The translations under genes were made by a program, and so were the position numbers. A stretch of 61,102 nt of DNA from Gallionellaceae bacterium (GTDB lineage Bacteria; Pseudomonadota; Gammaproteobacteria; Burkholderiales; Gallionellaceae), in the NCBI GenBank assembly GCA_006218055.1, contig VBWD01000017.1, positions 1-61,102 of the forward strand, read 5' to 3'. Below, piece by piece: positions 48,326 through 56,584 of this stretch. The notes beneath the pieces are model-generated. The model saw only the letters and a list, made by a program, of their open reading frames with translations. It searched no databases and was not told the origin of the DNA. The stretch's first letter is position 1. Each line of letters opens with the position of its first letter.

Positions 48326-48356
48326 GTGAAATATTAGCGCACAGTCAGGAGCAACA

Positions 48357-49535
48357 ATGACTTCCCCGCAACTCGGTAACACCTTCTCCAAATATAAAAA
48401 GAGCGCCATTGCTGTCATTGCAGTTGCGCTGATCGCTATTGCGTTTGTTGTCTTTGGTGGTGCAAAACCAATCCCTGTGACATTGCAGAAGATAGAGCGC
48501 GGTGATGTCGAAGCTTCGGTCAGCAACACGCGCGCGGGCACGGTGAAGGCCTGTCGTCGCGCCAAGATGTCTCCACCCGCAGGTGGGCAGATCGCCAAGC
48601 TGCGTGTGAAGAAAGGTGAGCGCGTCAGCAAAGGGCAGATATTGCTGGAGCTGTGGGACGATGACCTGCATGCGCAAGAAGGGTTGGCGCGAGAACAATT
48701 GAAGGTTTCGCAAAGTCGCGTACAGGAAGTGTGCGGTTTGGCTGAGGCGGCAGAGCGTGAGGCTGTGCGCTCGCAGGAATTGCGCGACAAGGGATTCATC
48801 TCGGTGCAGATGTTGGACAAGGCGCTGACCGAGGCAGCGGCACGCAAAGCATCGTGTAATTCCGCGAAGGGCGATATCGACCAAAGCAGATCACGAATCA
48901 CGATGGCGCAAGCCACATTGCAACGCATGACGCTACGCGCACCATTCGACGGTGTGGTGGCAGACATCAGCGGCGAACTAGGCGAATACGCCACACCGTC
49001 CCCTCCCGGCATCTTGACCATTCCAGCCATCGACCTCATCGACGATAGTTGTCTCTATGTGAGTGCGCCTATCGACGAGGTAGATGCTGCCAAACTCAAG
49101 TTAGGTCAACGTAGTCGCATCACCTTGGATGCCATCAAGGGACGTAGCTTTGCAGGTAAAGTGCGCCGCATCGCACCTTATGTGCTCGACCTGGAGAAGC
49201 AGGCGCGCACGGTCGAGGTAGAGGTCGAATTCGACAAGCTGGCGAAAGATGAGAACCTGTTGGTGGGCTACAGCGCCGATGTCGAGATCGTGTATGACGC
49301 ACGCGCCCAAGTGTTGCGCGTCCCTACGCAGACCTTGCTTGAAGGTAATCGTGTGCTGTTGAATAAGGACGGCATGCTGGAAGAACGCAAACTCACCACG
49401 GGACTTTCCAACTGGGAATTCGCGGAGGTCTTGTCTGGTTTGTCAGAAGGCGATCAGGTGGTTTCTTCCTTGGATAGAGCTGGCGTGAAGGTCGGTGCCA
49501 AAGTCGTTCAAGAAGAAGTCAAACCCGCGAAATGA
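48357..49535 (+). CDS. MacA-like membrane fusion protein
   Basis: Periplasmic adaptor of a tripartite ABC efflux system. One N-terminal membrane anchor (residues 19-38), then barrel-sandwich halves (ACRRAKMSPPAGGQIAKLRVKKG and, after a helical hairpin of about residues 95-190, MTLRAPFDGVVADISGELGEY, each given by its lipoyl-like core RAPFDGVV), then beta-barrel and membrane-proximal domains. CAGGAG lies 6 bases before ATG. It overlaps the ATPase gene by ATGA, and two permease genes follow. The exported substrate is unknown, and no TolC-like gene is nearby. Confidence 0.87.
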   Translation: MTSPQLGNTFSKYKKSAIAVIAVALIAIAFVVFGGAKPIPVTLQKIERGDVEASVSNTRAGTVKACRRAKMSPPAGGQIAKLRVKKGERVSKGQILLELWDDDLHAQEGLAREQLKVSQSRVQEVCGLAEAAEREAVRSQELRDKGFISVQMLDKALTEAAARKASCNSAKGDIDQSRSRITMAQATLQRMTLRAPFDGVVADISGELGEYATPSPPGILTIPAIDLIDDSCLYVSAPIDEVDAAKLKLGQRSRITLDAIKGRSFAGKVRRIAPYVLDLEKQARTVEVEVEFDKLAKDENLLVGYSADVEIVYDARAQVLRVPTQTLLEGNRVLLNKDGMLEERKLTTGLSNWEFAEVLSGLSEGDQVVSSLDRAGVKVGAKVVQEEVKPAK

Positions 49536-50212
49536 TCGAACTACAAAACGTCAGTCGTAGCTTCACTGTGGGTGACCAGCAAGTCTCCGCCTTGCGCGAC
49601 ATCAACTTGCGGCTGGATGCGGGGGAGTACATCTCCATCATGGGGCCGTCCGGTTCAGGCAAGTCCACCATGCTCAATCTGCTCGGTCTGCTCGACAGGC
49701 CATCGAGTGGCACCTATCTGTTGGACGGCGGCAATGTCACCGATCTGAGCGACGAGCAGCAAGCACAAGTGCGCCGCGAAAAGATCGGTTTCGTATTCCA
49801 GTCCTTTCACCTCGTACCGCGACTGACTGCGGCGCAGAACGTCGAGTTGCCCATGATTCTTGCGGGCATCCCGGCCGAAGAGCGCAGGCAGCGTGTCGAC
49901 GTGCTGATGCAGAACTACGGCCTTGCCCCACGTGCAGACCACAGACCCGATCAACTCTCCGGCGGTCAGCGCCAACGTGTCGCCATCGCGCGTGCGACGG
50001 TGATGAAGCCATCGGTGTTATTGGCAGATGAACCGACCGGCAATCTCGATCGCAACACGGGATGGGAAGTGCTCAAGCTGTTGGAAGGCTTGCTAGAGCA
50101 GGGCATCACCCTGGTGGTGGTGACACACGACACCGAGATCGGCGCACGTGCTCACCGTCAGATCCACATGTTGGATGGTGCTATCCGTTCTGACGAGAAG
50201 CGTGTCGTATGA
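49532..50212 (+). CDS. MacB-type ABC transporter ATPase
   Basis: A 226-residue stand-alone ATPase of the LolD/MacB group. Walker A GPSGSGKST (36-44), Q-loop VFQSFHLVPRLTA, signature LSGGQRQRVAIARA, Walker B LLADEPTG and the H-loop VVTHD are all intact. It is coupled to the adaptor gene by ATGA. In E. coli MacB the ATPase and permease are fused; here they are separate, as in many relatives. Confidence 0.93.
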   Translation: MIELQNVSRSFTVGDQQVSALRDINLRLDAGEYISIMGPSGSGKSTMLNLLGLLDRPSSGTYLLDGGNVTDLSDEQQAQVRREKIGFVFQSFHLVPRLTAAQNVELPMILAGIPAEERRQRVDVLMQNYGLAPRADHRPDQLSGGQRQRVAIARATVMKPSVLLADEPTGNLDRNTGWEVLKLLEGLLEQGITLVVVTHDTEIGARAHRQIHMLDGAIRSDEKRVV

Positions 50213-50241
50213 ATAAATTAGCCAACTCGTTGATCAAAGCG

Positions 50242-50336
50242 TCCCCTCCCCCTTGCAGGGCAGGGGGAGGGGTAGGGTGGGGGTAGAAACGTTGCAATGT
50301 ATTCGAGTCAACCCCCATCCTAGCCTTCCCCCTGCA
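50242..50336. repeat. GC-rich inverted repeat (REP-like)
   Basis: TCCCCTCCCCCT and AGGGGGAGGGG form a hairpin at 50242-50272. A further strand TAGGGTGGGGGT (50273-50285) is inverted as ACCCCCATCCTA (50311-50322), so the whole region could form a cruciform. A related copy lies at 52793-52830. Such gggga-gggt-ggggg hairpins recur between genes in proteobacteria. Confidence 0.7.
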
Positions 50337-50362
50337 TGGTGGAAGGAACAGTGCAGTTGGAT

Positions 50363-51571
50363 ATGAAACTCACCGACACTCTGCAGTTCGCGTCCGGTAG
50401 TTTGCGGGGTAGTCCCACACGTACCTTGTTGATGATCCTCGCCATGTCTATTGGCGTGGCTTCGGTGGTGGTGCTCACCGCGTTGGGCGAGGGCGCTCGT
50501 CGCTACGTGGTCGATCAGTTCGCATCATTAGGCACCAACCTCGTCATCGTGTTGCCGGGTCGTACAGAGACAGCCGGACTTGGGCCGGGCATGTTGGTCG
50601 GTCAGATCCCCAAAGAGATCACGCTGGACGATGCGCAAGCCATCATGGGCAGTCGCGCCGTTAAACGCATCGCACCGCTCACGGTCGGCTCCGCCACCTT
50701 GTCGCGCGATGCGCTGAATCGGGACGTGGTGGTTTTGGGCTCCACCTCCGACCTGCTCGAAGTGCGCCACATGAGCATGGGTATCGGCAAGTTCCTGCCC
50801 GCAGGCGACATCCACGAGAGTGCCTCGGTGTGCGTGTTGGGTAATCAGATGAAGCAGGAGTTGTTCGGCAACGAGCAGGCTGTGGGGCAGTGGGTGCGGC
50901 TGGGGGATAGGCGTTTCCGCGTCATCGGCGTGTTGTCGTCACAAGGCGAATCCATGGGTATGCGTACCGATGAGTTGGTCATCATCCCTGTCGCTTCTGC
51001 CCATCAGTTGTTCAACACATCAGGGCTGTTCCGCGTCCTCATCGAAGCTAAGAACCGCGACTCCATCGAACAAGCGAAGAGTGATGCCGAAGCCATCATG
51101 TTCCAACGTCATGCGGGAGAGAAGGATGTCACCGTCATCACGCAGGATGCGGTCCTCGCCACTTTTGACCGCATCCTCACTGCATTGACGATGGCAGTGG
51201 GAGGCATCGCCGCCATCAGCCTTGCGGTGGCAGGTGTGCTCATCATGAACGTCATGCTCATTGCCGTGGCGCAGCGTGTGAAAGAGATCGGTCTGCTCAA
51301 GGCATTGGGCGCACCGCCCAAACAGATACGTTCGCTGTTCTTTGCGGAAGCGGCGTTGCTCTCCAGCATCGGCAGCATCGCAGGCTTGGTGCTTGGCTAT
51401 ATCGGTAGCACCATCATCGGGCAGGTCTATCCCAGCCTGCCCGTCTCGCCTCCATGGTGGGCGGTCATCGCGGCATGTGGCACGGCGCTGGGTACGGGTA
51501 TCCTGTTCAGCGTGTGGCCGGCACGACGTGCTGCGCGGCTCGATCCTGTGGCGGCATTGGCGGGACGATAG
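50363..51571 (+). CDS. MacB-like ABC permease, first paralogue
   Basis: FtsX/MacB-fold permease of about 402 residues: one membrane span near the N-terminus (LLMILAMSIGVASVVVLTALGEGAR), a large periplasmic domain, and three spans in the C-terminal third (ISLAVAGVLIMNVMLIAVAQRVKEIGLLKALGA, then two more). The MacB contact helix VKEIGLLKALGAP is typical. The start is uncertain: ATG 50363, GTG 50351 (AAGGA 3 bases before it) and ATG 50336 share the frame. It follows the REP-like repeat. It would pair with the second permease. Confidence 0.87.
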   Translation: MKLTDTLQFASGSLRGSPTRTLLMILAMSIGVASVVVLTALGEGARRYVVDQFASLGTNLVIVLPGRTETAGLGPGMLVGQIPKEITLDDAQAIMGSRAVKRIAPLTVGSATLSRDALNRDVVVLGSTSDLLEVRHMSMGIGKFLPAGDIHESASVCVLGNQMKQELFGNEQAVGQWVRLGDRRFRVIGVLSSQGESMGMRTDELVIIPVASAHQLFNTSGLFRVLIEAKNRDSIEQAKSDAEAIMFQRHAGEKDVTVITQDAVLATFDRILTALTMAVGGIAAISLAVAGVLIMNVMLIAVAQRVKEIGLLKALGAPPKQIRSLFFAEAALLSSIGSIAGLVLGYIGSTIIGQVYPSLPVSPPWWAVIAACGTALGTGILFSVWPARRAARLDPVAALAGR

Positions 51572-51574
51572 AAC

Positions 51575-52774
51575 ATGTACTACCGCGACTTCCTCACACT
51601 TACCACATCCAGTTTCCTCACGTCGAGGATGCGCAGCTTCCTCACAGGGTTGGGAATCGCCATCGGCATCGCTGCGGTCATCTTACTTACCTCCATTGGA
51701 GAGGGACTGCACCAGTTCGTGCTGCAAGAGTTTTCGCAATTCGGCACCAACATCATCACCATCCAACCCGGCAAGACAGAGACGCAAGGCGGCAACGTGG
51801 GTGTCTTTGGCTCGTCCCGCCAGTTGTCGCTTGAAGATGCCGATGCCTTACGCCGCCTGCCGTACGTCGAAAGTGTGAACCCTTCAGTGATGGGTAATGC
51901 TGAGTTGAAGTTCAACGGCAAGACGCGCCGCACCACCATCTTCGGTGAAGGGAGAGAGTTCGCTGCCGCTTTCACCATGCGCGTTCAAAGCGGGACTTTC
52001 TGGCCTGATGCAGATGACGAACAGGCACGCGCATTCGTGGTGTTAGGGGCAAAAGTGCGGCAAGAGCTGTTTGCAGGGCAGAATCCTTTGGGTGAATATC
52101 TGCGTGTCGGTGGTCAGCGTTACCGCGTCATCGGGGTGATGGAGTCCAAGGGGCAAGTACTCGGGATGGATTTGGATGATGCGGTGTACATCCCCGCTGC
52201 GCGCGCGATGGAGTTGCTGAACCGCCCCGGTCTGATGGAGATCAACGTCAGCTATCGCCCGAGTGCGGATGCCAATGATGTGAAGAAGCTGGTATCGCAA
52301 CGTCTGATCGAGCGCCACGGGCGCGAGGATTTCACCCTCATCTCGCAAGAAGAAGCGCTCGAAGTATTGGGTTCGGTATTGAATGTGCTCACCTTTGCGG
52401 TCGCGGCATTGGGGGGTATCTCGTTACTGGTTGGGGCGGTCGGTATCCTCACCATCATGACCATGGCCGTCACCGAACGTACCGCCGAGATCGGTTTGCT
52501 GCGCGCATTGGGGGCACGCGAGAATCAGGTGCTGATGTTGTTCCTCGGTGAAGCTATCATGCTCTCCGCCTTGGGCGGCATCATGGGCTTGCTCATCGGT
52601 GTCGGTATCGCACAGGGCTTGCATCTGCTTATTCCGGCACTGCCCGTGCACACGCCGTGGTTGTATGCCGTGCTGGCAGAATTGACGGCCATCACCATCG
52701 GCCTAGCAGCGGGTGTCGCACCTGCCATGCGCGCAGCAAGGCTAGACCCGGTCGAGGCGTTGCACGCGGAGTAA
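51575..52774 (+). CDS. MacB-like ABC permease, second paralogue
   Basis: A 399-residue permease with the same plan as its neighbour: first span SFLTGLGIAIGIAAVILLTSIGEG, periplasmic domain, and three C-terminal spans with TAEIGLLRALGAREN as the contact helix. Similarity to the first paralogue is clear (GTNII/GTNLV, GETQ/GETA-like loops) but they are not near-identical. It starts 3 bases after the first. Two unlike permeases suggest a heterodimer with the ATPase dimer. Confidence 0.88.
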   Translation: MYYRDFLTLTTSSFLTSRMRSFLTGLGIAIGIAAVILLTSIGEGLHQFVLQEFSQFGTNIITIQPGKTETQGGNVGVFGSSRQLSLEDADALRRLPYVESVNPSVMGNAELKFNGKTRRTTIFGEGREFAAAFTMRVQSGTFWPDADDEQARAFVVLGAKVRQELFAGQNPLGEYLRVGGQRYRVIGVMESKGQVLGMDLDDAVYIPAARAMELLNRPGLMEINVSYRPSADANDVKKLVSQRLIERHGREDFTLISQEEALEVLGSVLNVLTFAVAALGGISLLVGAVGILTIMTMAVTERTAEIGLLRALGARENQVLMLFLGEAIMLSALGGIMGLLIGVGIAQGLHLLIPALPVHTPWLYAVLAELTAITIGLAAGVAPAMRAARLDPVEALHAE

Positions 52775-52792
52775 GAATGTGATTGTTGCGTT

Positions 52793-52830
52793 TGCCCCCT
52801 CTCCCACCGGGGGAGGGTTGGGGTGGGGGA
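52793..52830. repeat. GC-rich inverted repeat, second copy
   Basis: CCCCCTCTCCCACC followed by GGGGGAGGG, GTTGGGGTGGGGG; a shorter relative of the 50242-50336 repeat. It stands between the second permease and rlmJ, so the two copies bracket the permease pair. Confidence 0.65.
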
Positions 52831-52860
52831 ACACTCGTTGATATTTATTTTGGAGTTTGT

Positions 52861-53706
52861 ATGCTGAGTTATCGCCACGCCTTCCATGCCGGCAATCACG
52901 CCGATGTGTTGAAGCATTTCGTTGAGTTGGAACTGCTGCGTTACCTCGCGCAGAAAGACAAACCCTATTGGTACATCGACACCCATGCGGGTGCAGGGTG
53001 TTATGAATTGGATAGCGAGTACGCCGAGAAGAACGCCGAATACAAGAGCGGCATCGCACGTCTGTGGGATGCCGATGGCCTGCCAGAAGCATTGGCTGAA
53101 TATGTGCGCATGGTCAAACACTTCAACCCAGACGGCGTGTTGAAGTTGTATCCCGGCTCACCGCTGGTCACCCTGCATGCCATGCGTGATCAAGACCGTA
53201 TGCGCTTGTTCGAGTTACACCCCACCGATCACGCCATCCTCGAAGAGAATTTCGCAGAACATAGCTCGCATGTATTGATGCAAAAGGCGGATGGCTTCGG
53301 TGCGCTCAAAGCCTTGTTACCGCCGCCACCGCGCAGAGGGCTTATCCTCATCGACCCGCCTTACGAAGAGAAGCAGGATTACCAGCGCGTCGTCACCGCA
53401 TTGCAAGAAGGCTTGAAGCGCTTTGCCAACGGCACGTATGCCGTGTGGTATCCGCAGTTGCAGCGCAGTGAATCCGTAGAGTTACCGGACAAGCTAAAAC
53501 AACTTCCAGTGAAAAGCTGGTTACACGTTGCCCTGACTGTGCACACGCCCGATGAAGACGGCTTCGGCATGCACGGCAGCGGTATGTTCGTCATCAATCC
53601 GCCGTGGACCTTGTACGCCACCTTGCAGGAAGTGATGCCCGTGTTGGCAGCACGACTAGGAGAGTTTGGGCAGGGTAGTTTCGTGTTGGAACAGCAGGCG
53701 GCATAA
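52861..53706 (+). CDS. rlmJ: 23S rRNA (adenine(2030)-N6)-methyltransferase RlmJ
   Basis: Methylates A2030 of 23S rRNA with S-adenosylmethionine. From ATG 52861 the protein begins MLSYRHAFHAGNHADVLKH, the RlmJ signature, and includes YIDTHAGAGCYEL (SAM site) and LILIDPPYEEK (the DPPY catalytic motif). TTGGAG lies 6 bases before the ATG. 281 residues, as expected; the open frame continues upstream only through the repeat. Confidence 0.95.
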   Translation: MLSYRHAFHAGNHADVLKHFVELELLRYLAQKDKPYWYIDTHAGAGCYELDSEYAEKNAEYKSGIARLWDADGLPEALAEYVRMVKHFNPDGVLKLYPGSPLVTLHAMRDQDRMRLFELHPTDHAILEENFAEHSSHVLMQKADGFGALKALLPPPPRRGLILIDPPYEEKQDYQRVVTALQEGLKRFANGTYAVWYPQLQRSESVELPDKLKQLPVKSWLHVALTVHTPDEDGFGMHGSGMFVINPPWTLYATLQEVMPVLAARLGEFGQGSFVLEQQAA

Positions 53707-53714
53707 AGTCTTAG

Positions 53715-54860
53715 ATGATGGTTAGGCCTAACTCCTGCGACATCTTTTGCGCCGTCGTTGATAACTACGGTGACATCGGCGTGTGCTGGCGTTTGGCGCG
53801 GCAGTTGGCAAATGAGCAGGGCTTGCAAGTGCGAATGTGGGTGGATGATCTGCGCAGCTTCGGCAAGTTGTGTCCTGAGTTGGATGAGGAATTGGCGGAG
53901 CAGCTTTGTCGTGGTGTGGAGGTTCATCATTGGGGAGATGAACTCACCGTTGTTGAACCAGCTGACTTGGTCATTGGTGCATTTGCTTGCGAGGTTCCCA
54001 AGTCGTATGCCGAGGCCATGGCATTGCGGCAGCCCAAGTCGGTATGGCTGAATCTGGAATATCTCTCTGCGGAAGACTGGGTGGAAGGTTGCCATCAATT
54101 GCCTTCACCGCATCCGACCTTGCCGCTCTCCAAGTATTTCTTCTTCCCCGGCTTTACTGAAAAGACAGGCGGACTGTTGTTGGAGCACGACCTATTGGTG
54201 CGGCGCGATGTATTCCAATCAGATGCGGCTGCACAGTTGACGTATTGGCAGAGCTTGGGCGTGCCGTCCCGAGTCGAAGGTGAGTTGCGAGTGTCTTTGT
54301 TCGGCTACGAGAACGAGGCGATGCAGGCGTTGCTGTCGGAATGGGAGCAGGGCTCCTATCCTGTGACCTGTTTGTTGCCAGAGGGTAGGGCGTTGCCGCA
54401 GGTGGCAGCCCACTTTGGCGTCACATCAGGCAAGGCGGGTGAGGTGTGGCAGCGCGGCAATCTGCGGGTGCATGTGCTGCCCTTCGTGGAGCAGGAGCAG
54501 TACGACCTATTGCTATGGGCGTGCGACATCAATTTCGTGCGCGGCGAGGATTCTTGTGTGCGGGCGCAATGGGCGGGGCGGCCTTTCATCTGGCAGATAT
54601 ACCCGCAGCATGATGGGGTGCATCTGGAGAAATTGGAGGCATTGAGGCGGCTTTATACGGCTGGTTTGCAGGATGAGATGGCACAGGCTGTGCAGAATAT
54701 GTGGTGGTCTTGGAACGGCGGGCAGGGCGTTGCCACGGCCTGGCGGGACTTCATCGCGCAGCGCGAGGACTTGGCCAGGCATGGTGCGGGATGGGCGCAG
54801 CAGCTATCAAGGAACAGCCTTGCATTGAATTTGCTGGATTTTTTCCGCCGAACTGAATAG
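53715..54860 (+). CDS. earP: EF-P arginine rhamnosyltransferase EarP
   Basis: Transfers rhamnose from dTDP-rhamnose to the conserved arginine of elongation factor P. The 381-residue protein has the EarP N-terminal motif VDNYGDIGVCWRLARQL (residues 15-31 region) with the catalytic aspartate, and the C-terminal FVRGEDSCVRAQWAGRPF with the catalytic glutamate. GT-B-like, cytoplasmic. It lies 39 bases before efp, its only known substrate gene. ATG 53715 and the next ATG codon are both possible starts. Confidence 0.94.
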   Translation: MMVRPNSCDIFCAVVDNYGDIGVCWRLARQLANEQGLQVRMWVDDLRSFGKLCPELDEELAEQLCRGVEVHHWGDELTVVEPADLVIGAFACEVPKSYAEAMALRQPKSVWLNLEYLSAEDWVEGCHQLPSPHPTLPLSKYFFFPGFTEKTGGLLLEHDLLVRRDVFQSDAAAQLTYWQSLGVPSRVEGELRVSLFGYENEAMQALLSEWEQGSYPVTCLLPEGRALPQVAAHFGVTSGKAGEVWQRGNLRVHVLPFVEQEQYDLLLWACDINFVRGEDSCVRAQWAGRPFIWQIYPQHDGVHLEKLEALRRLYTAGLQDEMAQAVQNMWWSWNGGQGVATAWRDFIAQREDLARHGAGWAQQLSRNSLALNLLDFFRRTE

Positions 54861-54899
54861 AATCCGCGCCTTCAAAATTCAGCTTTAGGCAGACATATT

Positions 54900-55466
54900 A
54901 TGAAAATCGCACAAGACCTCCGCGCCGGTAACGTGATCAATGTAGGCGGCGAGCCAATGGTTATCCTGAAAGCCGAATACAGCCGCTCTGGCCGTAACGG
55001 TTCTGTTGTGAAAATGAAGATGAAGAATCTGCTGACTGATTCCGCCAAGGAAACGGTTTACGCAGCGGACGACAAGTTCGACCAGATCATCCTCGACAAG
55101 AAGGAATGTACTTACACTTACTTCGCTGATCCGATGTTCGTGTTCATGGACACCGAGTTCAACCAGTACGAAGTGGAAAAAGAAAATGTCGGCGACGTCG
55201 TGAACTACTTGACTGACGGTATGGAAGACATCTGCGAAGTGGTGTTCTATGACGGCAAGGCGATTTCTGTCGAGTTGCCAAACACCATCGTGCGCGAAGT
55301 TGAGTACACAGAACCAGCGGTACGCGGTGACACTTCCGGCAAGGTGATGAAGCCGGCGCGCTTGGTGGGTTCTGGTTTCGAATTGCCGGTGGCAGCGTTC
55401 ATCGAGATCGGCGACAAGATCGAGATCGATACACGCACCAACGAGTTCAAGAAACGCGCAAATTAA
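54900..55466 (+). CDS. efp: Elongation factor P (arginine type)
   Basis: Relieves ribosome stalling at polyproline stretches. The 188-residue protein has three beta-barrel domains; the modification loop is SRSGRNGS with R32, the residue rhamnosylated by EarP, in place of the lysine used in E. coli. The end [12 protein letters not shown] is normal. It ends before a clear terminator. Proline-rich clients such as FimV and the SPOR protein are in this window. Confidence 0.97.
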   Translation: MKIAQDLRAGNVINVGGEPMVILKAEYSRSGRNGSVVKMKMKNLLTDSAKETVYAADDKFDQIILDKKECTYTYFADPMFVFMDTEFNQYEVEKENVGDVVNYLTDGMEDICEVVFYDGKAISVELPNTIVREVEYTEPAVRGDTSGKVMKPARLVGSGFELPVAAFIEIGDKIEIDTRTNEFKKRAN

Positions 55467-55489
55467 TCACTGCGTTTGTAGTACGAATA

Positions 55490-55519
55490 AAAATAGCCGC
55501 TTTTCAGCGGCTATTTTTA
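55490..55519 (+). terminator. Rho-independent terminator after efp
   Basis: AAATAGCCGC (55491-55500) and GCGGCTATTT (55507-55516), 6-base loop, followed by more T residues, 24 bases after the efp stop. Confidence 0.92.
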
Positions 55520-55560
55520 TTTCGAGGACTTTCTAAGAAGCAGAAAATTAAAAATAATTT

Positions 55561-55629
55561 TCACGCGCGGAGAACGCGGAGTTAGTCAGTGCGCCTGTTT
55601 TCCTCCGTGAACTCCGCGTCTCCGCGTGA
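55561..55629. repeat. CGCGGAG-type intergenic inverted repeat
   Basis: Left arm TCACGCGCGGAGAACGCGGA-GTT (55561-55583) and right arm AACTCCGCGTCTCCGCGTGA (55610-55629) pair with one mismatch and a 2-base bulge around a 26-base centre. It lies between the efp terminator and the mutarotase end. No coding role is visible; a dispersed intergenic element is likely. Confidence 0.7.
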
Positions 55630-55655
55630 GATTGTTGTCTTACCATATTCATTTA

Positions 55656-56561
55656 TTACAGCTTCTCCGAGCTATACACCGCCACCAAGCGATGTGTCTC
55701 GCCGGCCTGCACGGTGACGATGTTATCGAAAGCGTTGCCGCTTTCCACGCACACCATGCCACGATGACCTTGTGGGCCGAAGTCGCCCATCTTGTCTGCC
55801 TTCTCGGTCCATGGGTTCCACACCACAGCCGACTTGCTACCTGTCTTGGCGATACGGATGGCGCGTTTCAAACCTTTGTCTTCGATGACGCAATCCGCCG
55901 TGGTGTTCACGTACACGCGATCCACTTCGCTTTCGATGACGATACCACCCTGCTGTGTGCGGCGCGTGGTCTCGCCGACCTTATCGATGTATTCACAACC
56001 CTCCAAACCACGGATGGTCATGTTGCCGACATCGCTGATGTGGAAGTAGGTGTGCAGTGCTTCGCCCAGTTGGAATGCGGTGTTACCTGTGTTCTTCGTG
56101 ATCAACTCGACCTTCAATGCCTTGCCGACAGTCGCTTCCAGCTGCACGGTAGAAGCGTGTGGCCATTGTGCTTTGGTGGTCTCGTTCTCGATGAGGCCGA
56201 AGCGGATGAAGGTAGAGCCGTCTGCCAATGCCTTGGTCTCTTGTACTTCCCACATCACGGTGCGGGCGTAACCGTGGCCGGGTAACTTGCTGTCAGTCGC
56301 ATGAGGGCCGAACCACGGCCAACACACTGGCACGCCGCCACGGATGGATTTTCCCGGCACGAACTTGGCAAGCTTGGACAGCCAGATGATCGGCTCTTCG
56401 CCTTTGGGTTGGAAGGTGGCGATGTGCGCGCCTTGGAGGGCGATGCTGGCTGTCGCGTGTGCGTTGCTGATCTCGGCGAAGGTGAGGCCGCCATCGACTT
56501 CGATGAATTGCAGGTGGCCGGCGATACCGAATTGTTGGTTGAGAGAATTCAATGTGGTCAT
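55656..56561 (-). CDS. D-hexose-6-phosphate mutarotase (YeaD-like)
   Basis: A galactose-mutarotase-fold enzyme of 301 residues that interconverts alpha and beta forms of glucose 6-phosphate and similar sugars. Motifs: GAHIATFQPKGEEPIIWLS, IRGGVPVCWPWFGPH, the catalytic His in HGYART and LHTYFHISD, and the catalytic Glu in CVESGNAFDN. AAGGA precedes ATG 56561. It is the only gene between the repeat and the ATPase gene and may share a transcript with the latter, which lies just upstream on the same strand. Confidence 0.9.
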   Translation of the reverse strand: MTTLNSLNQQFGIAGHLQFIEVDGGLTFAEISNAHATASIALQGAHIATFQPKGEEPIIWLSKLAKFVPGKSIRGGVPVCWPWFGPHATDSKLPGHGYARTVMWEVQETKALADGSTFIRFGLIENETTKAQWPHASTVQLEATVGKALKVELITKNTGNTAFQLGEALHTYFHISDVGNMTIRGLEGCEYIDKVGETTRRTQQGGIVIESEVDRVYVNTTADCVIEDKGLKRAIRIAKTGSKSAVVWNPWTEKADKMGDFGPQGHRGMVCVESGNAFDNIVTVQAGETHRLVAVYSSEKL

Positions 56562-56584
56562 GCTGTCTTCCTTAGGATTGATGA

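Noticed and set aside
48265-48356. Truncated tRNA as an integration site of a mobile element carrying macA and the permeases
   Set aside because: No integrase, no repeated tRNA end on the other side, and codon use of the following genes looks like that of the neighbours.
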